Program-made: the position numbers and the translations under genes
The notes under the pieces: model-generated
Seen by the model: the letters and a program-made list of their open reading frames with translations, nothing else
The model's database searches: none
What the model was told of the DNA's origin: nothing
Shown: positions 32,310 to 43,268 of the stretch, in pieces
Numbering within the stretch: the first letter of the stretch is position 1
How the letters are laid out: every line of letters starts with the position of its first letter
From: Bdellovibrio bacteriovorus
GTDB lineage: Bacteria; Bdellovibrionota; Bdellovibrionia; Bdellovibrionales; Bdellovibrionaceae
DNA length: 64,000 nt
Reading direction: 5' to 3'
NCBI RefSeq assembly: GCF_001592745.1
Contig: NZ_LUKD01000006.1
Span: 62,001 to 126,000, forward strand

Positions 32310-33670
32310 TAGTGGTGCCCTCCTTTTTCATCGTAACCAACATGGAGTACAGGCTTCACTTCCGCGATAGAAACCGCAGGGAACAAACGTAGATACAACA
32401 AGAACAAGGTCAGGAACATACCGAACGATCCAACAAGGACACCCGTATCGAACCAAGACCATGCGTACATGCCCCAGCTTGAAGGCAAGAAATCGCGGTG
32501 CAAAGAAGTTACCGTGATTACGAAACGCTCAAACCACATACCGATGTTTACGAAGATAGAAACAACGAACATCACCGGGATTGAACGACGCATTGACTTG
32601 AACCAGAACAACTGAGGGATCAACACGTTACAAGATACCATCACCCAGTAAGACCAACCGTAAGGACCGAAAGCACGGTTGACGAATACGAAACGCTCGT
32701 ATTGGTTGCCAGAGTACCACGCGATGAAGAACTCAGAAGCGTACGCGTAACCAACTAGCATACCTGTCGTCATGATGATTTTATTCATGACTTCCATATG
32801 ATCTAGAGTGACGTAGTTTTTGAATTCAGGGAATCCGATACGCACCAAAGTCATCAACGTCACAACCATCGCGAAACCAGAGAAGATCGCTCCGGCAACG
32901 AAGTATGGAGGGAAGATCGTTGTATGCCAACCTGGCAAGTTAGAAACCGCGAAGTCGAAGGATACGATCGTATGTACGGAAAGAACTAGCGGAGTCGAAA
33001 GACCTGCAAGGATCAAGTACACCATTTCATAGTGTGACCAGTTCTTCGCAGTTCCACGCCATCCCAAAGAAAGCGCGCCGTAAACGGTACGACGAAGTTT
33101 GTTCTTCGCACGGTCTTTGATAGTTGCAAAGTCAGGAACCAAACCGATGTACCAGAACACCATCGACACCGTCGCGTATGTAGATACGGCGAAAACGTCC
33201 CAAAGAAGTGGCGAACGGAAATTCACCCACAATGGACCACGTTGGTTCGGATATGGGAACAACCAGTAATCAAGCCAAGGACGACCTGTGTGAAGCAACG
33301 GGAAAAGACCCGCTGTCATAACGGCGAAGACCGTCATCGCTTCCGCAGTACGCGCAACCGATGTTCTCCATTTTTGACGGAACAAGAAAAGAACCGCAGA
33401 AATCAGAGTGCCGGCGTGACCGATACCGATCCAGAATACGAACGTAACGATCATCGTACCCCAGAATACCGGGCTGTTTACACCCAGCAAACCGATACCA
33501 ACACCCACAACGCTCGCCAAGATCGCGATGTAGAATAGTAACAACGTCTTCGCGCCCAGGAACATTCCCACCCAACCTTTGGATGGGAATCTTTCCACCG
33601 GTGCACAGATGTCGTCTGTAACGTCTTTTAAAGTCTTATTGCCAAGGACTAATGGGCTACGCTTCATCAT
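32309..33670 (-). CDS. actC: Alternative Complex III subunit ActC (NrfD-like)
   Basis: 453 residues with ten or so membrane helices ([65 protein letters not shown]). NrfD/PsrC-like subunit carrying the quinol site. Its start overlaps the actB stop by 4 bases (ATGA). It is the membrane partner of the ActB iron-sulphur arm. Confidence 0.94.
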   Translation of the reverse strand: MMKRSPLVLGNKTLKDVTDDICAPVERFPSKGWVGMFLGAKTLLLFYIAILASVVGVGIGLLGVNSPVFWGTMIVTFVFWIGIGHAGTLISAVLFLFRQKWRTSVARTAEAMTVFAVMTAGLFPLLHTGRPWLDYWLFPYPNQRGPLWVNFRSPLLWDVFAVSTYATVSMVFWYIGLVPDFATIKDRAKNKLRRTVYGALSLGWRGTAKNWSHYEMVYLILAGLSTPLVLSVHTIVSFDFAVSNLPGWHTTIFPPYFVAGAIFSGFAMVVTLMTLVRIGFPEFKNYVTLDHMEVMNKIIMTTGMLVGYAYASEFFIAWYSGNQYERFVFVNRAFGPYGWSYWVMVSCNVLIPQLFWFKSMRRSIPVMFVVSIFVNIGMWFERFVITVTSLHRDFLPSSWGMYAWSWFDTGVLVGSFGMFLTLFLLYLRLFPAVSIAEVKPVLHVGYDEKGGHH

Positions 33671-36600
33671 GAGTGCTCACCTTGTTTTGCAGTACCGTGA
33701 CCTTTGTGGCCACCAGTTGATTCTTTATCATTGTTACGGATCTTAGAAAGGTAGCGCACAGCAGGTGCTGCATGCCATTCTTCAAGAAGAGCGTAAGCAC
33801 GTTCTTCTGATTTAAAGATCTTCGCCACTTGTGAATTCGGATCATTCAAGTCACCGAATACGATACCACCTGCAGGACATGCAGTTTGGCAGGCTACTTT
33901 AACATCTCCGTCTTTCAACTGACGTTTTTCATTGCGAGCCACTGTCTTCGCGTCTTGGATTCTTTGCACGCAGAACGTACATTTTTCCATAACCCCGCGA
34001 GTACGAACGCCCACTGAAGGGTTCAAAGCCATGTGAAGTGGCTTTTCGATGTGTTTCGCATAGTTGAACCAGTTGAAACGACGAACTTTATAAGGACAGT
34101 TATTCGCGCAGTAACGAGTTCCTACGCAGCGGTTGTAAACCATGTCATTGAGACCTTCATCAGAGTGAACAGTCGCAAGAACCGGACACACCGTTTCGCA
34201 CGGAGCATTGTCACAGTGTTGACACATAACTGGTTGGAAAACCGCTTCAGCTTCCGCAGGATTGCCCGTGTAATAACGGTCAATACGGATCCAGTGCATT
34301 TCACGACCTTCAAGAACGTACTTTTTACCTACTACAGGAACGTTGTTCTCGGATTGACATGCAATCACGCAAGAAGAACAGCCCGTGCAAGTGTGAAGAT
34401 CTACAGCCATACCCCATTTGTGGCCGCTGTATTCGTGACCTGACCAGATAGACCAAGTGTGATGTCTGTGGATGCCCGCTGACTTGCTCTTCGCATAGTC
34501 TTTGTTCGTTGCTTCCGCAACGATGTTACGGCCTTCCATAGAGTGGTGACCTTGCGTACAAGCAAGTTCATATTTTTTATTTGTTTTTGTGAAAGTCGCT
34601 GTTTGACCAGCAAAGATCATTTGGCCGGCTTTTGCTGTCGCCAACTCAAATGCATTCTTACCGATACCGTTACCAACTTTACCTACGCGTGTACGTCCGA
34701 AACCAACGGCTACTGCAAGAACTTCGTCATGCAAACCTGGCTGGATGTGAACTGGAAGTTCCAGTTTCTTTCCACCCACTGTCAATTCAACGACAGAAGC
34801 TTGTTTCAAACCGTGTTTCTCAGCCGCAGCCAAAGAAACCATCACGTAGTTATCCCAAACAATTTTAGTTACAGGATCTGGAAGTTCGTGCAACCAAGAA
34901 ACGTTGTTCAAGGAGCCGTCACCCATTTGTGGAGTTGAATAAAGAACTAATTCAAAACCAGATTGTGCATTCGCTGGCTTAATAGCCGTGAAAGCATCTG
35001 TTTTGAAAGAACGAGCCGAAGAACCCGAGCTCAATTGACCCGCGTAACCTTTTTGCAAAGTTTCTTGCCAGAAATCTTCAAAGTCACCCTTGCCCACTTT
35101 AGGCATGATGTCTGATTTCCAGAAAACTCTGAGGTAGTCATAGAACGTCTCATAATCACGAAGACGTGATGGGCCTTGGTTCGCGATGTACGCCCAAGTC
35201 ATCAATGACAATTGGAAAGAGCGAGTGTCATACATTGGACGGATCGCTGGTTGGCAGATAGAGTAAACTCCAGCTGTCAATTCCATGTCATTCCAAGATT
35301 CCAACGCGTGGTTGTCTGGAGTGATGTAATCCGCGAAAACACCTGTTTCGTCGATACGGTCACCTGTGTAGATAACCATTTCCACTTTTTTCACGGCATC
35401 TGCAAAGCCCATTTCCGCAGGCAATACAAATCCAGGGTTCACACCGTGGATGATCAAAGTCTTAACTTTGCCATCTTTCATGTCTTTAATAAGAGCGGAC
35501 AAATCAGCGTAAGAACCTTTTAATGCCGGATTTCCACCGCGCGCTTCAACGGTCTTACCTTCGTTACCCAAGACAGTGTTCAAGAAGTTCACTGCAATTT
35601 GAAGTTCACGAGATTTTTCAGTCCAAGTTTGGATACCACCAGCAACAACCAAAGACTCGCCTTGGTTTGCCAATAGATCTGCAGCTACTTTTGCGAAAGC
35701 TTCTGGATCAAAACCCAATTTTTTCGCTGTATCTGCAAATGGAGCTAAAGCTGATTTTACAGACGCATTGCCTGCGTAACCAGTGGCACCTTTTTTAACG
35801 ATGATTTCGTGAAGAAGACCCATCACAACATCAAGTTGTTGCGAAGGTTTGATTCTGAAACGAATATCCGCATTTGCACCCGTCAATGAATAGTTGGAGT
35901 CAAAAGACACCATACGATTCATATTTTTGATATCTTTACGGCCATTCACGAACTGGTTCGTGAATGCTGTTGGAGAAATCCAAGTGCCCAAGAAGTCCGC
36001 GTCAATAGACACGATCATCTTCGCTTTATCAAAACGGAAAGCTGGAACGACGTCATCGCCGTAAGAAGCTTTTTGGCCTTCACGCACGTCTTCGTTTGAG
36101 AATGCATCCCACACTACGTGGTTGGCTTTGAAACCTTGAGCAAAATCACCAATCACCGCGCGAGTTGCCGGAGAAGCGATAGGCGCCGTCAAAACAGTCA
36201 CGCCACCTTTTTGAAGTTGCTCAACAACTTTCTTATCCAACTCTTCCCATTTTACGTCGATAACTTGGCTATTGGATTTCTTTTCATTGAAAAGATTGCG
36301 TTGCGGACCTTTCAATCTTTCTGGATCGTAAAGGTGCAAAACAGAAGCTTGAGAACGAATGCTCAAACCACTTTGGCTGAAAGGGTGACCTTCGTTCGGC
36401 TCAATCTTGATAGGACGGCCTTCACGAGTTTTTACCAACATACCCAAAGCATCGTTACCGTCGAAGTAAGCCGATGAGTAGTAGTTCGCAATACCCAAAG
36501 TTACTTCTTCAGGTTGTTTGTTGTAAGGAACGATTTTTTGCACAGGACGACGGATACAACCCGCTGACGCCATAGCAATAGAAGCACCCATCAATTTCAA

Positions 36601-36804
36601 GAATTCACGACGGGCCCAACCGTCTTCCCCGTCTTTTTCGCGAAGAGGTGAAGACATAAACTCAGTTTCAGCAGCTTTGTTGAACTCAGGATCATTGCTC
36701 CATTGTTCAAGACTTTGCCAATACTTGTTGTCGCGCTCGATTTTAGGACGAAGCGCTTTTTTCATTTCTAATTCATTATCATGGTCATGATGCATTTCAG
36801 ACAT
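33667..36804 (-). CDS. actB: Alternative Complex III subunit ActB (molybdopterin-oxidoreductase-like with Fe-S domain)
   Basis: 1045 residues. A twin-arginine-type region ([19 protein letters not shown], about residue 63) precedes a large molybdopterin-oxidoreductase-like domain, followed in the C-terminal third by a ferredoxin-like domain with four cysteine groups: [37 protein letters not shown] and CTFCVQRI...CQTACPAGG, enough for up to four clusters. In ActB proteins the first domain lacks the Mo cofactor. The ORF begins at a Met/Asp/His-rich start ([14 protein letters not shown]). It is fused as one gene, as in other ACIII operons. Confidence 0.95.
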   Translation of the reverse strand: MSEMHHDHDNELEMKKALRPKIERDNKYWQSLEQWSNDPEFNKAAETEFMSSPLREKDGEDGWARREFLKLMGASIAMASAGCIRRPVQKIVPYNKQPEEVTLGIANYYSSAYFDGNDALGMLVKTREGRPIKIEPNEGHPFSQSGLSIRSQASVLHLYDPERLKGPQRNLFNEKKSNSQVIDVKWEELDKKVVEQLQKGGVTVLTAPIASPATRAVIGDFAQGFKANHVVWDAFSNEDVREGQKASYGDDVVPAFRFDKAKMIVSIDADFLGTWISPTAFTNQFVNGRKDIKNMNRMVSFDSNYSLTGANADIRFRIKPSQQLDVVMGLLHEIIVKKGATGYAGNASVKSALAPFADTAKKLGFDPEAFAKVAADLLANQGESLVVAGGIQTWTEKSRELQIAVNFLNTVLGNEGKTVEARGGNPALKGSYADLSALIKDMKDGKVKTLIIHGVNPGFVLPAEMGFADAVKKVEMVIYTGDRIDETGVFADYITPDNHALESWNDMELTAGVYSICQPAIRPMYDTRSFQLSLMTWAYIANQGPSRLRDYETFYDYLRVFWKSDIMPKVGKGDFEDFWQETLQKGYAGQLSSGSSARSFKTDAFTAIKPANAQSGFELVLYSTPQMGDGSLNNVSWLHELPDPVTKIVWDNYVMVSLAAAEKHGLKQASVVELTVGGKKLELPVHIQPGLHDEVLAVAVGFGRTRVGKVGNGIGKNAFELATAKAGQMIFAGQTATFTKTNKKYELACTQGHHSMEGRNIVAEATNKDYAKSKSAGIHRHHTWSIWSGHEYSGHKWGMAVDLHTCTGCSSCVIACQSENNVPVVGKKYVLEGREMHWIRIDRYYTGNPAEAEAVFQPVMCQHCDNAPCETVCPVLATVHSDEGLNDMVYNRCVGTRYCANNCPYKVRRFNWFNYAKHIEKPLHMALNPSVGVRTRGVMEKCTFCVQRIQDAKTVARNEKRQLKDGDVKVACQTACPAGGIVFGDLNDPNSQVAKIFKSEERAYALLEEWHAAPAVRYLSKIRNNDKESTGGHKGHGTAKQGEHS

Positions 36805-36820
36805 GGTACCTTCCGAAACC

Positions 36821-37345
36821 TTAGTAGTGACAAGTTGAACAGTTGATCGGCGCTTTGTTTTCAGGCTGACGGTGGCAGTTCACACACCATCCCATTGAAA
36901 GGTCTGAAAACTGCTCTACCTTTTTCATTGTCTCGATAGGACCGTGACATGTTTGGCAGTTCACACCTTTAGCAATGTGCGCGTTATGATTGAAGTGAAC
37001 AAAGTCAGGAAGCATGTGAACGCGAACCCACTCTACAGAGCCGCCGCTATCATAAGCTTCACGAAGTTTTTGAATGCTTGGTTTGTCAGTTGCAACTTGA
37101 AGATGGCAATTCATACAAGTTGAAAGAGCCGGAATATTCGAATGCTTCGTTCTTTCCACTTGGTTGTGGCAGTACTGACATTGAATTTTGTGAGTTCCCA
37201 CGTGCAGAGAGTGATCGAAAGGAATCGGCTGTTCTGGAGCATATCCTTTATTGTAACCAAACCCAGGCTGGAATTTACAACCCGTGAGAAGTGTTGAAAT
37301 CATGAGCGCGCTTAACAACGCGACTATATTGAAACCTCGATGCAT
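36821..37345 (-). CDS. actA: Alternative Complex III pentahaem cytochrome c subunit ActA
   Basis: 174 residues from the ATG at 37345 (AAGGA 5 bases before); upstream in-frame codons to 37492 are not a signal sequence. Signal with possible lipobox (ISTLLTGC). Five CxxCH motifs: CQYCH, CMNCH, CQTCH, CVNCH and CSTCH. It is the first act gene; the ccsA/resB haem-attachment genes lie immediately upstream on the same strand, which fits its high haem load. 37346-37535 between ccsA and actA holds no gene and probably the act promoter. Confidence 0.93.
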   Translation of the reverse strand: MHRGFNIVALLSALMISTLLTGCKFQPGFGYNKGYAPEQPIPFDHSLHVGTHKIQCQYCHNQVERTKHSNIPALSTCMNCHLQVATDKPSIQKLREAYDSGGSVEWVRVHMLPDFVHFNHNAHIAKGVNCQTCHGPIETMKKVEQFSDLSMGWCVNCHRQPENKAPINCSTCHY

Positions 37346-37535
37346 AATCATCCTTCGCTTCTTGTTGCCAAAGACAAACGAATGCTGTCCTAATTTTAGT
37401 TTGCTCTTATTTAATGGTGGAAAAGTCCAGTTGTCCATATTCTTTTTGCAAGCATATTGAAAAAGAGGGAGACTTCGAACTTTTCCGCTCAATCCTTAAG
37501 CACCCGCCTCAACCGAAGTTTCAGCGGTCACCAAC

Positions 37536-39173
37536 TTAGTTTGTTGTTTGTGTTGTCTGTTTTCCTCGACGTACTATGCCTACATAGATGACGAGGAGTA
37601 TGTGTGCTGCTACGAATGCCGAGACATATTCGACTCCGCCTGCACCAAAGCCGTACGAATGAAGCCCTGCGCCAAGGACAAAATTCACTCCGTACCATGC
37701 CATGATAACAAGCGAGAACGTGATCACCGCCGTAACAACCATACCGAAATTTTTGATGAATCCCGCATAGCGAGCATGCAGGACCGCTAGATAACCTAGC
37801 AAAGCAATCAAAGCCCACGTCTCTTTAGGGTCCCAGCCCCAGAAACGGCCCCAAGAATAGTCCGCCCAAATACCACCCAAGATAATTCCTGGCGCCAAGA
37901 ACGCCACCCCGATTTGCATCGAACGATAGATTCCTGAAACAATCGCGCGAATTTCCTTTTGGAATTTTTCTTCGCCACGCAAGTAATAGATAAGACCGAT
38001 GTCGGCTAAACCAAACGCTAAGAAAAACGCGGCGTAACTGATAGTGATAGTCATCACGTGGATCGTCAGCCAGTAGTTGCTGCGCAAAACAGGCTCTAGC
38101 GGCTGAAGCGTTGGATCAAGAACTGCCGGCGCAAAATCCGCGATCACCAATCCAAAAGTCCCGACCAAAGTTCCCGCGACAAGGATTAAACGAAACTTGT
38201 AAATGATTTCCAATATCGCCGCAAACAGAACGGTCCCCCAGGCGACCCACACAACGGTTTCATACATGTTCGTCACCGGCGCACGATCCATGATGTACAT
38301 GCGAAGTACGAATCCATAAGTATTTAAGATGAAACCCAAACCGATAAAGACCCAGGCCGCTTTCATCAAAGATTCTTTTTTCAATGTCCAAACTAAAAGC
38401 AGAACAATAAAGCCTAAGAAATAGAAGATGTAAGCCCAGCGAAACGGATGAAAACTGTTGTAGTGAACTTCCGCTTTGATTTTTGTAGCGTGATCATAAA
38501 GCGCGGGATTATTGGCTTTCGCTGCTTCCTCAAAGGCAGCTACTTTCGCATCCAACTCTTTTCCGGTAGCACTTGTATCCGAGGCCGCAGCTACAGCTCC
38601 AATATGGTTCACAAAGGCCTTTGTGAACTCCATGAACTTTTCCTGCATCGGTGCATCCATGTCAGCAACTGAAACCCAAGCGTCCCCTTCTTTTGGCGGA
38701 ACGATTTTCAACATGCGACCGGCGGCAATTTCCTGAAACACGAAGTACTGGTTTTCCAAACGTTGCAAGGCTTGGAAATACGGATTTAGCTTTTCCTTTG
38801 TATCGCGTTTTGCTTGCAACTCTTGGCGAAGAAGATTGAAACGATCACCGGCAAAAAGCTCTTCGCCAGAAAAGTAACGCTGATCTTTTGGAAGATTCAT
38901 CGAAGTCAAAACTTGGTGATTACGAACTTCGAAAATCTTCTTATCTTGCCACGCTTGCGGAGAAAGCATCCACGTCATCACGATTTCAGTCGCCGCACGA
39001 CCTTCATACTTCGTTTTTCCGTAAACGATTTCCAACATCTCGCGAGAGAAGCTGTCATACGGTTTAATACGTCCACCATCTTGAACTGGCAGATACTTCA
39101 AGGCATCGCCATCTTTGGCGAAAACCGAAACCGCCATGAATAAAGTCATGGCCACTAATAAGATCTTCTTCAT
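37536..39173 (-). CDS. ccsA: Cytochrome c biogenesis protein CcsA (System II)
   Basis: 545 residues: a signal-like N-terminus (MKKILLVAMTLFMAVSVFAKD), a ~230-residue soluble domain, then about eight membrane helices with the haem-binding WWD motif WGRFWGWDPKETWALIALLGYLAVLHARYAG. CcsA and ResB together move haem to the outside and attach it to apocytochromes. The long N-terminal soluble part is not in the short CcsA of chloroplasts but is seen in several Proteobacterial/Bacteroidota-type proteins. It overlaps resB by 4 bases. Confidence 0.9.
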   Translation of the reverse strand: MKKILLVAMTLFMAVSVFAKDGDALKYLPVQDGGRIKPYDSFSREMLEIVYGKTKYEGRAATEIVMTWMLSPQAWQDKKIFEVRNHQVLTSMNLPKDQRYFSGEELFAGDRFNLLRQELQAKRDTKEKLNPYFQALQRLENQYFVFQEIAAGRMLKIVPPKEGDAWVSVADMDAPMQEKFMEFTKAFVNHIGAVAAASDTSATGKELDAKVAAFEEAAKANNPALYDHATKIKAEVHYNSFHPFRWAYIFYFLGFIVLLLVWTLKKESLMKAAWVFIGLGFILNTYGFVLRMYIMDRAPVTNMYETVVWVAWGTVLFAAILEIIYKFRLILVAGTLVGTFGLVIADFAPAVLDPTLQPLEPVLRSNYWLTIHVMTITISYAAFFLAFGLADIGLIYYLRGEEKFQKEIRAIVSGIYRSMQIGVAFLAPGIILGGIWADYSWGRFWGWDPKETWALIALLGYLAVLHARYAGFIKNFGMVVTAVITFSLVIMAWYGVNFVLGAGLHSYGFGAGGVEYVSAFVAAHILLVIYVGIVRRGKQTTQTTN

Positions 39174-40591
39174 GAATTCACCCCGTCGTCATTCTTTTGG
39201 GATTTGCGCGCAATTTTAAAATCCAGATGCTTAAACCACATAAGTAAAATAGTTCCCAAACTCAAAATCAAAGACCCTAGGTACTTTAAGAAACGACCAG
39301 GATCATGATTGACAGAAAACACAGAGGCCACCGGTTGACCGTTGTCCTCTTGGAAGCTGGCTTGATAAATCGTAAGGCCTTTGTACTTTAACGGTTCGTT
39401 CATTGAAATCACATGCTCGCCGATGTCTGGAACCTGTACTAAACTTTCGTACGCCATCGCACGCATGGTGCCCTGATAGTGACTCACTTGAAACTTGTTC
39501 AACTTAAGCGGAAAACCGATATCGATGCGACGGTTTCCATATGTCAAAAGATAGACAGAGTTCGTGGTGAAAAGCTTCACCATATCGTTCAAAAGAACCC
39601 AGTTCTCTTTACCGTCAAAGATGATTTTAATTGCCGCTGTCGTCATTGGCGTGGGTCTTTCCAGAGTTTGAATATCCCAATCCTCTTTCGCCGTTGGAAG
39701 ATAGCGCAGAACACGGAAGGACAAAGCCATCTTAAAGCCGGGATCAAAGACGTCCCCTTCTTTGACAAAACCTTTTTTCAAAGGCTTGTCAGAGTCTTTC
39801 TGGAAAACCACATAACGAAGACCGTCTTTTTCAGGAGTTAAAAAGATTTCGTTGGCACCACGCGGTTTTTCAGGCGCGGGACCTAAGTGAATTTGCGCGG
39901 GACCAAAATTATGCGTCGTCAGATTGTTTGGTTTTTTCTGCACCAACCACTCGATCACATTCACGTTGGGATTTTGCAGTTGGAAGCGCAAACCCGCTCC
40001 GTTTTTACCCTCATCGCCTGGCAAAACTTTTTTTGAAGGAATCACATATTTTTTGTAGTCGACGATACGAATTTCACCTTCGTAAGCCGGAATCACGTAG
40101 GGCTTTTTTTCAGAAGGAGGATTTCTGAAAAAATCCACTTCTTGTTCTAACGTTTTTGAATAGCGGTCTCCGTCAAAAGACGTATACACGACTAAATCCG
40201 TCTCGGAAGTTTGCACGAAGTTGTTGGTTTCACCAATCCCCACGCGCATCGATCCATCAAGACCGAACTCCATGGTTAAATAGGCTCCAGCTAAAAGGAT
40301 GATAATACCGATGTGCGCAAGCACGAAGGCCGCGTGACGTTTTCTCCAAGGAAAACGATCTAACATCACCGCAATCAGGTTGATCACCAAAAGACCCATG
40401 ATCGTGTACATAAACCAGGTGTCGTACACAAGTTTGCGGGCCGCATACGCATCGTATTTGGCTTCAACAAAAGTTCCGACCGCCGTGATCACAGCAATTG
40501 AAAGAATGATGAAAACGGCCAGCTTCAAAGAAGCCAACGGACGGTTGTACTTTTTTATTGTCGACAGCAGTGATGAGTCCGCTTTTTTCAA
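39170..40591 (-). CDS. resB: Cytochrome c biogenesis protein ResB-like (System II)
   Basis: About 473 residues from a TTG at 40591, chosen because TAAGGA lies 7 bases upstream; a longer TTG start at 40639 has none. Membrane helices near the start (LKLAVFIILSIAVITAVGTFVE, TIMGLLVINLIAVMLDRF, AAFVLAHIGIIILLAGAYLTMEFG) and one at the end (YLGSLILSLGTILLMWFKHLDF) flank a large periplasmic domain (SVNHDPG and IYQASFQEDNGQ near its end). This is the ResB partner of CcsA. It is the first gene of the resB-ccsA-act series. Confidence 0.88.
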   Translation of the reverse strand: MKKADSSLLSTIKKYNRPLASLKLAVFIILSIAVITAVGTFVEAKYDAYAARKLVYDTWFMYTIMGLLVINLIAVMLDRFPWRKRHAAFVLAHIGIIILLAGAYLTMEFGLDGSMRVGIGETNNFVQTSETDLVVYTSFDGDRYSKTLEQEVDFFRNPPSEKKPYVIPAYEGEIRIVDYKKYVIPSKKVLPGDEGKNGAGLRFQLQNPNVNVIEWLVQKKPNNLTTHNFGPAQIHLGPAPEKPRGANEIFLTPEKDGLRYVVFQKDSDKPLKKGFVKEGDVFDPGFKMALSFRVLRYLPTAKEDWDIQTLERPTPMTTAAIKIIFDGKENWVLLNDMVKLFTTNSVYLLTYGNRRIDIGFPLKLNKFQVSHYQGTMRAMAYESLVQVPDIGEHVISMNEPLKYKGLTIYQASFQEDNGQPVASVFSVNHDPGRFLKYLGSLILSLGTILLMWFKHLDFKIARKSQKNDDGVNS

Positions 40592-40685
40592 AGAGAAAAT
40601 CCTTATTGAAAGCCAGTAGTATTTCTTCACTGCTATCAATAATTTAAGTCGGCTTTGGTGACTACGCCTTTTTCCGTTCGACGCC

Positions 40686-41498
40686 CTACATTATGTGCAT
40701 CAGATTGTTGCGGATGTAGCTCAAAGCAAACAGAACTTTCTCCTGAACTTTCTTCGCTTCTTCGGGTTTGAGCTTTTTGGTTTTTTCATCCATGTAAAGG
40801 GCGCGGTTCATCTCCACCTGCAGCGTATGCTGATCGCGACGAGGATCACCATACTGCTCTGTGACACGTCCACCAAAATACGGCCAGTTGTAGCCGACTT
40901 TGAATCCAGCCGTCACATAAGCGGCAATGACCAAGTCTTTGAATCGCGGATCACAGCTTTTTCCCTTGCTATCACTGACGACGATGTCGGCGCGAAGCTC
41001 TCCTGGGTCACGATGCTCACTCGTGCCCACTGAAGGCATGCTGTGCGCATCAATATGAAAGGTCTTTTTGAATCCTTTGGCATGAAGATCTTGATAAAGC
41101 TGACGAACACCGGCATGGAACGGTTCGTAAACAAGTTTCACAAGCTCATTATGAGTTTCAACACTCATCGGTTCTTTCATCAAAGCATGTTTGTAGGTTG
41201 TAATAACCCAGTGAAAGCCGCGATTGTGCATTCCTGCAGCATTGGCATGGCCCACCACCGACGACGCATCCACATCGTCAGGAATGCGGTTTAAATCCGC
41301 CGCATAACGATGCCACTCCGTTTTCACCAAAGGAATGTGAAGCTTGTGCAAAGCGGGTTCATATAGAAAATCGACGTAACGATCCACATCGCACATCAGG
41401 ATTTCTTCCGGCAATGAATTCAGCCATGGCGTTTGCGGTGGCACTTTTTCACCTGAGTGCGGAATCGTCACGATCAAAGGAACTTCATTTTCAGCCAT
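40686..41498 (-). CDS. N-formylglutamate amidohydrolase family protein
   Basis: 270 residues, no signal peptide. LIVTIPHSGEKVP near the start, RYAADLNR, THFIDAHSMPS-type HIDAHSMPSVG and DPGELRADIVVSD, then HTLQVEMNRALYMDE are the FGase family blocks with Asp/His/Glu metal ligands. Family enzymes hydrolyse N-formyl-L-glutamate in histidine degradation, but no hut genes are nearby, so the substrate is uncertain. AAGGAG precedes the ATG. Confidence 0.88.
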   Translation of the reverse strand: MAENEVPLIVTIPHSGEKVPPQTPWLNSLPEEILMCDVDRYVDFLYEPALHKLHIPLVKTEWHRYAADLNRIPDDVDASSVVGHANAAGMHNRGFHWVITTYKHALMKEPMSVETHNELVKLVYEPFHAGVRQLYQDLHAKGFKKTFHIDAHSMPSVGTSEHRDPGELRADIVVSDSKGKSCDPRFKDLVIAAYVTAGFKVGYNWPYFGGRVTEQYGDPRRDQHTLQVEMNRALYMDEKTKKLKPEEAKKVQEKVLFALSYIRNNLMHIM

Positions 41499-41565
41499 GC
41501 TTTACTCCTTGTGCTTCCACCTTGACCTCTTTGCAGGCATAGGCAAAACTTTAATAGAGGTTATT

Positions 41566-42141
41566 ATGACGGACGCTCCGAAAGCAAAGATTTATACACG
41601 GACTGGTGACAAAGGAACGACAAGGCTTGTCGATGGCTCCTGCGTCGAAAAATTCAATCCTCGTGTTGAAGCTTACGGAACCGTAGACGAGCTCAATAGC
41701 TTCATTGGCGTCGTTCGGTCTGCCATGACTTCGGCACCCGAAGTGCATTCGTTGGATCAAACTCTAGAAAAAATCCAGAACGAGCTTTTCAATATTGGAA
41801 GCCTTCTGGCAACGGAAAAAGATGAAGTTTTTAAAATGCTCCCACCTATCACCGAAGAACAGATCCGCCATTTAGAAAAACAAATTGACGCCTTGACCGT
41901 GGAACTTCCAGAGTTGCGCAATTTTATTTTGCCCGCAGGTCATATCGTCGCATCTCACCTCCATGTGGCGCGCACAAGTTGCCGTCGCAGTGAGCGACGT
42001 TCGGCCGAAATTGCGGTGAAAGATGAGCGCTATGCTTCGGCTTTGCAGTATCTGAACCGTTTGAGTGATTATCTTTTCGTTGCCGCTCGCTGGGTGAATT
42101 TGAAAACGGGTCATCACGATGTCCTTTGGAAGAAAACTTAA
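41566..42141 (+). CDS. Cob(I)yrinic acid a,c-diamide / cobalamin adenosyltransferase, PduO type
   Basis: 191 residues from the ATG at 41566 with GAGG upstream. YTRTGDKGTTRLVDG is the ATP-binding N-terminus of PduO-type ATP:corrinoid adenosyltransferases and RTSCRRSERRSAE is the conserved Arg-rich loop (RxxxRRxER). It attaches adenosine to cobalamin. No B12 biosynthesis gene or riboswitch is seen; it probably serves corrinoid salvage. Its stop shares a base with the next ATG (TAATG). Confidence 0.92.
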   Translation: MTDAPKAKIYTRTGDKGTTRLVDGSCVEKFNPRVEAYGTVDELNSFIGVVRSAMTSAPEVHSLDQTLEKIQNELFNIGSLLATEKDEVFKMLPPITEEQIRHLEKQIDALTVELPELRNFILPAGHIVASHLHVARTSCRRSERRSAEIAVKDERYASALQYLNRLSDYLFVAARWVNLKTGHHDVLWKKT

Positions 42142-43268
42142 TGAAGTTAGAGATCGCTAAGCCCGAAGACGCGGCTGCCCTAGCAGAATTCTATAAAACT
42201 TTTCCAACACGCGGTTTGCTTGAAATGAAGACCGATCGTGGTCAGGATTTTTTTGCGCCCTACGCGGTTCAGTCCGATCAGTATTTGACCTATCAACTCA
42301 AAGAAGAAGATAAAATCGAAGGTATCGCAAGTTTCGTAGTGCGAGATGTTTTATTGGACAATAAGGTTCGACCGGTGGCTTTTGGTCGTGACTTGCGTAT
42401 TTCTTCCAATCGCCGTGCAATCTTAGAATGGTCTCAACACTTTTTACCAGTGATGGAAGAGGTCTTTCACACATTTGGATGTAAGCATCTGATTTCAGTT
42501 TTAAGCCTGAGTGATGCTCAAGCTTTAAACGCCTTTGTACGACCGCGCACGATGAAGCGCCCCCTGCCGCATTACTATCTTTATCGCCGCTTCAACATGG
42601 TGTCGGTGCATGGAAAACTGCCTTGGGCCTCGGTTCCACTTCCCCACTTGCGTATTCGTCGAGGAAGCGCGGCAAATGTAGACGCTTTAATCTATTACAT
42701 TATCCAAAAATCTCGCCAAAGAGATCTCGCCACCGTATGGGACTCGCAAAGCTTTCACGATAAATTGGAACGCTGGAAAGGTTTAAAACTTGAAGACTTC
42801 CTGATCGCCTTTGATAAGGATGAAAATATCGTCGGCTGCGCGGCACCTTGGTCTGCCGGCGGAATGCAAGAATTTATTCCGATGTCCTATTCGCTACGCG
42901 CGCACAACTTCCGCCAGTTTTTAAAGTTCGGCAAAACTTTGGGATGGACGCGCACTTTGACGAAACCCTACTCGCGTCTGAAAGTCGAAGCGGGGCTCAA
43001 TTTCAAATATCTTAATTTTCTTTTTGCCGATAACGGCGATATTTTTGAAAGTCTTTTATGGCGGGCTTACGATGAAGCACACGAAAACGAATTTATCGTT
43101 TACAATCAAAGCCGCTCGGAATTTATCTATCGCCGCCCGCGCAACTGGATATCGGCGAAGATGCCTTTTGGTGTTTACGTCTTGTTAATGCCCGATCAAG
43201 AGCCACCAGAATTCCTGCACCCTACCAATGAAAAATCTATTGAAATGGAGCCGTTCTTCGCCCTTTAA
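42141..43268 (+). CDS. GNAT-like acetyltransferase family protein
   Basis: 375 residues from the ATG at 42141, overlapping the previous stop. The N-terminal part (KLEIAKPEDAAALAEFYKTFPT) and FVVRDVLLDNKVRPVAFGRDLRISSNRRAILEW have the layout of an N-acetyltransferase fold, including a possible V-G-R/DLRI acetyl-CoA loop; the second half (LRIRRGSAANVDALIYYIIQKS) could be a second degenerate copy. The substrate is unknown. Translational coupling to the adenosyltransferase suggests co-expression, not necessarily a shared pathway. Confidence 0.65.
   Translation: MKLEIAKPEDAAALAEFYKTFPTRGLLEMKTDRGQDFFAPYAVQSDQYLTYQLKEEDKIEGIASFVVRDVLLDNKVRPVAFGRDLRISSNRRAILEWSQHFLPVMEEVFHTFGCKHLISVLSLSDAQALNAFVRPRTMKRPLPHYYLYRRFNMVSVHGKLPWASVPLPHLRIRRGSAANVDALIYYIIQKSRQRDLATVWDSQSFHDKLERWKGLKLEDFLIAFDKDENIVGCAAPWSAGGMQEFIPMSYSLRAHNFRQFLKFGKTLGWTRTLTKPYSRLKVEAGLNFKYLNFLFADNGDIFESLLWRAYDEAHENEFIVYNQSRSEFIYRRPRNWISAKMPFGVYVLLMPDQEPPEFLHPTNEKSIEMEPFFAL

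Noticed and set aside
37346-37492. N-terminal extension of ActA
   Set aside because: The extra 49 codons precede a normal signal sequence and have no export character; AAGGA sits before the ATG at 37345.
41500-41565. Cobalamin riboswitch before the adenosyltransferase gene
   Set aside because: The gap is too short and no B12-box is seen.
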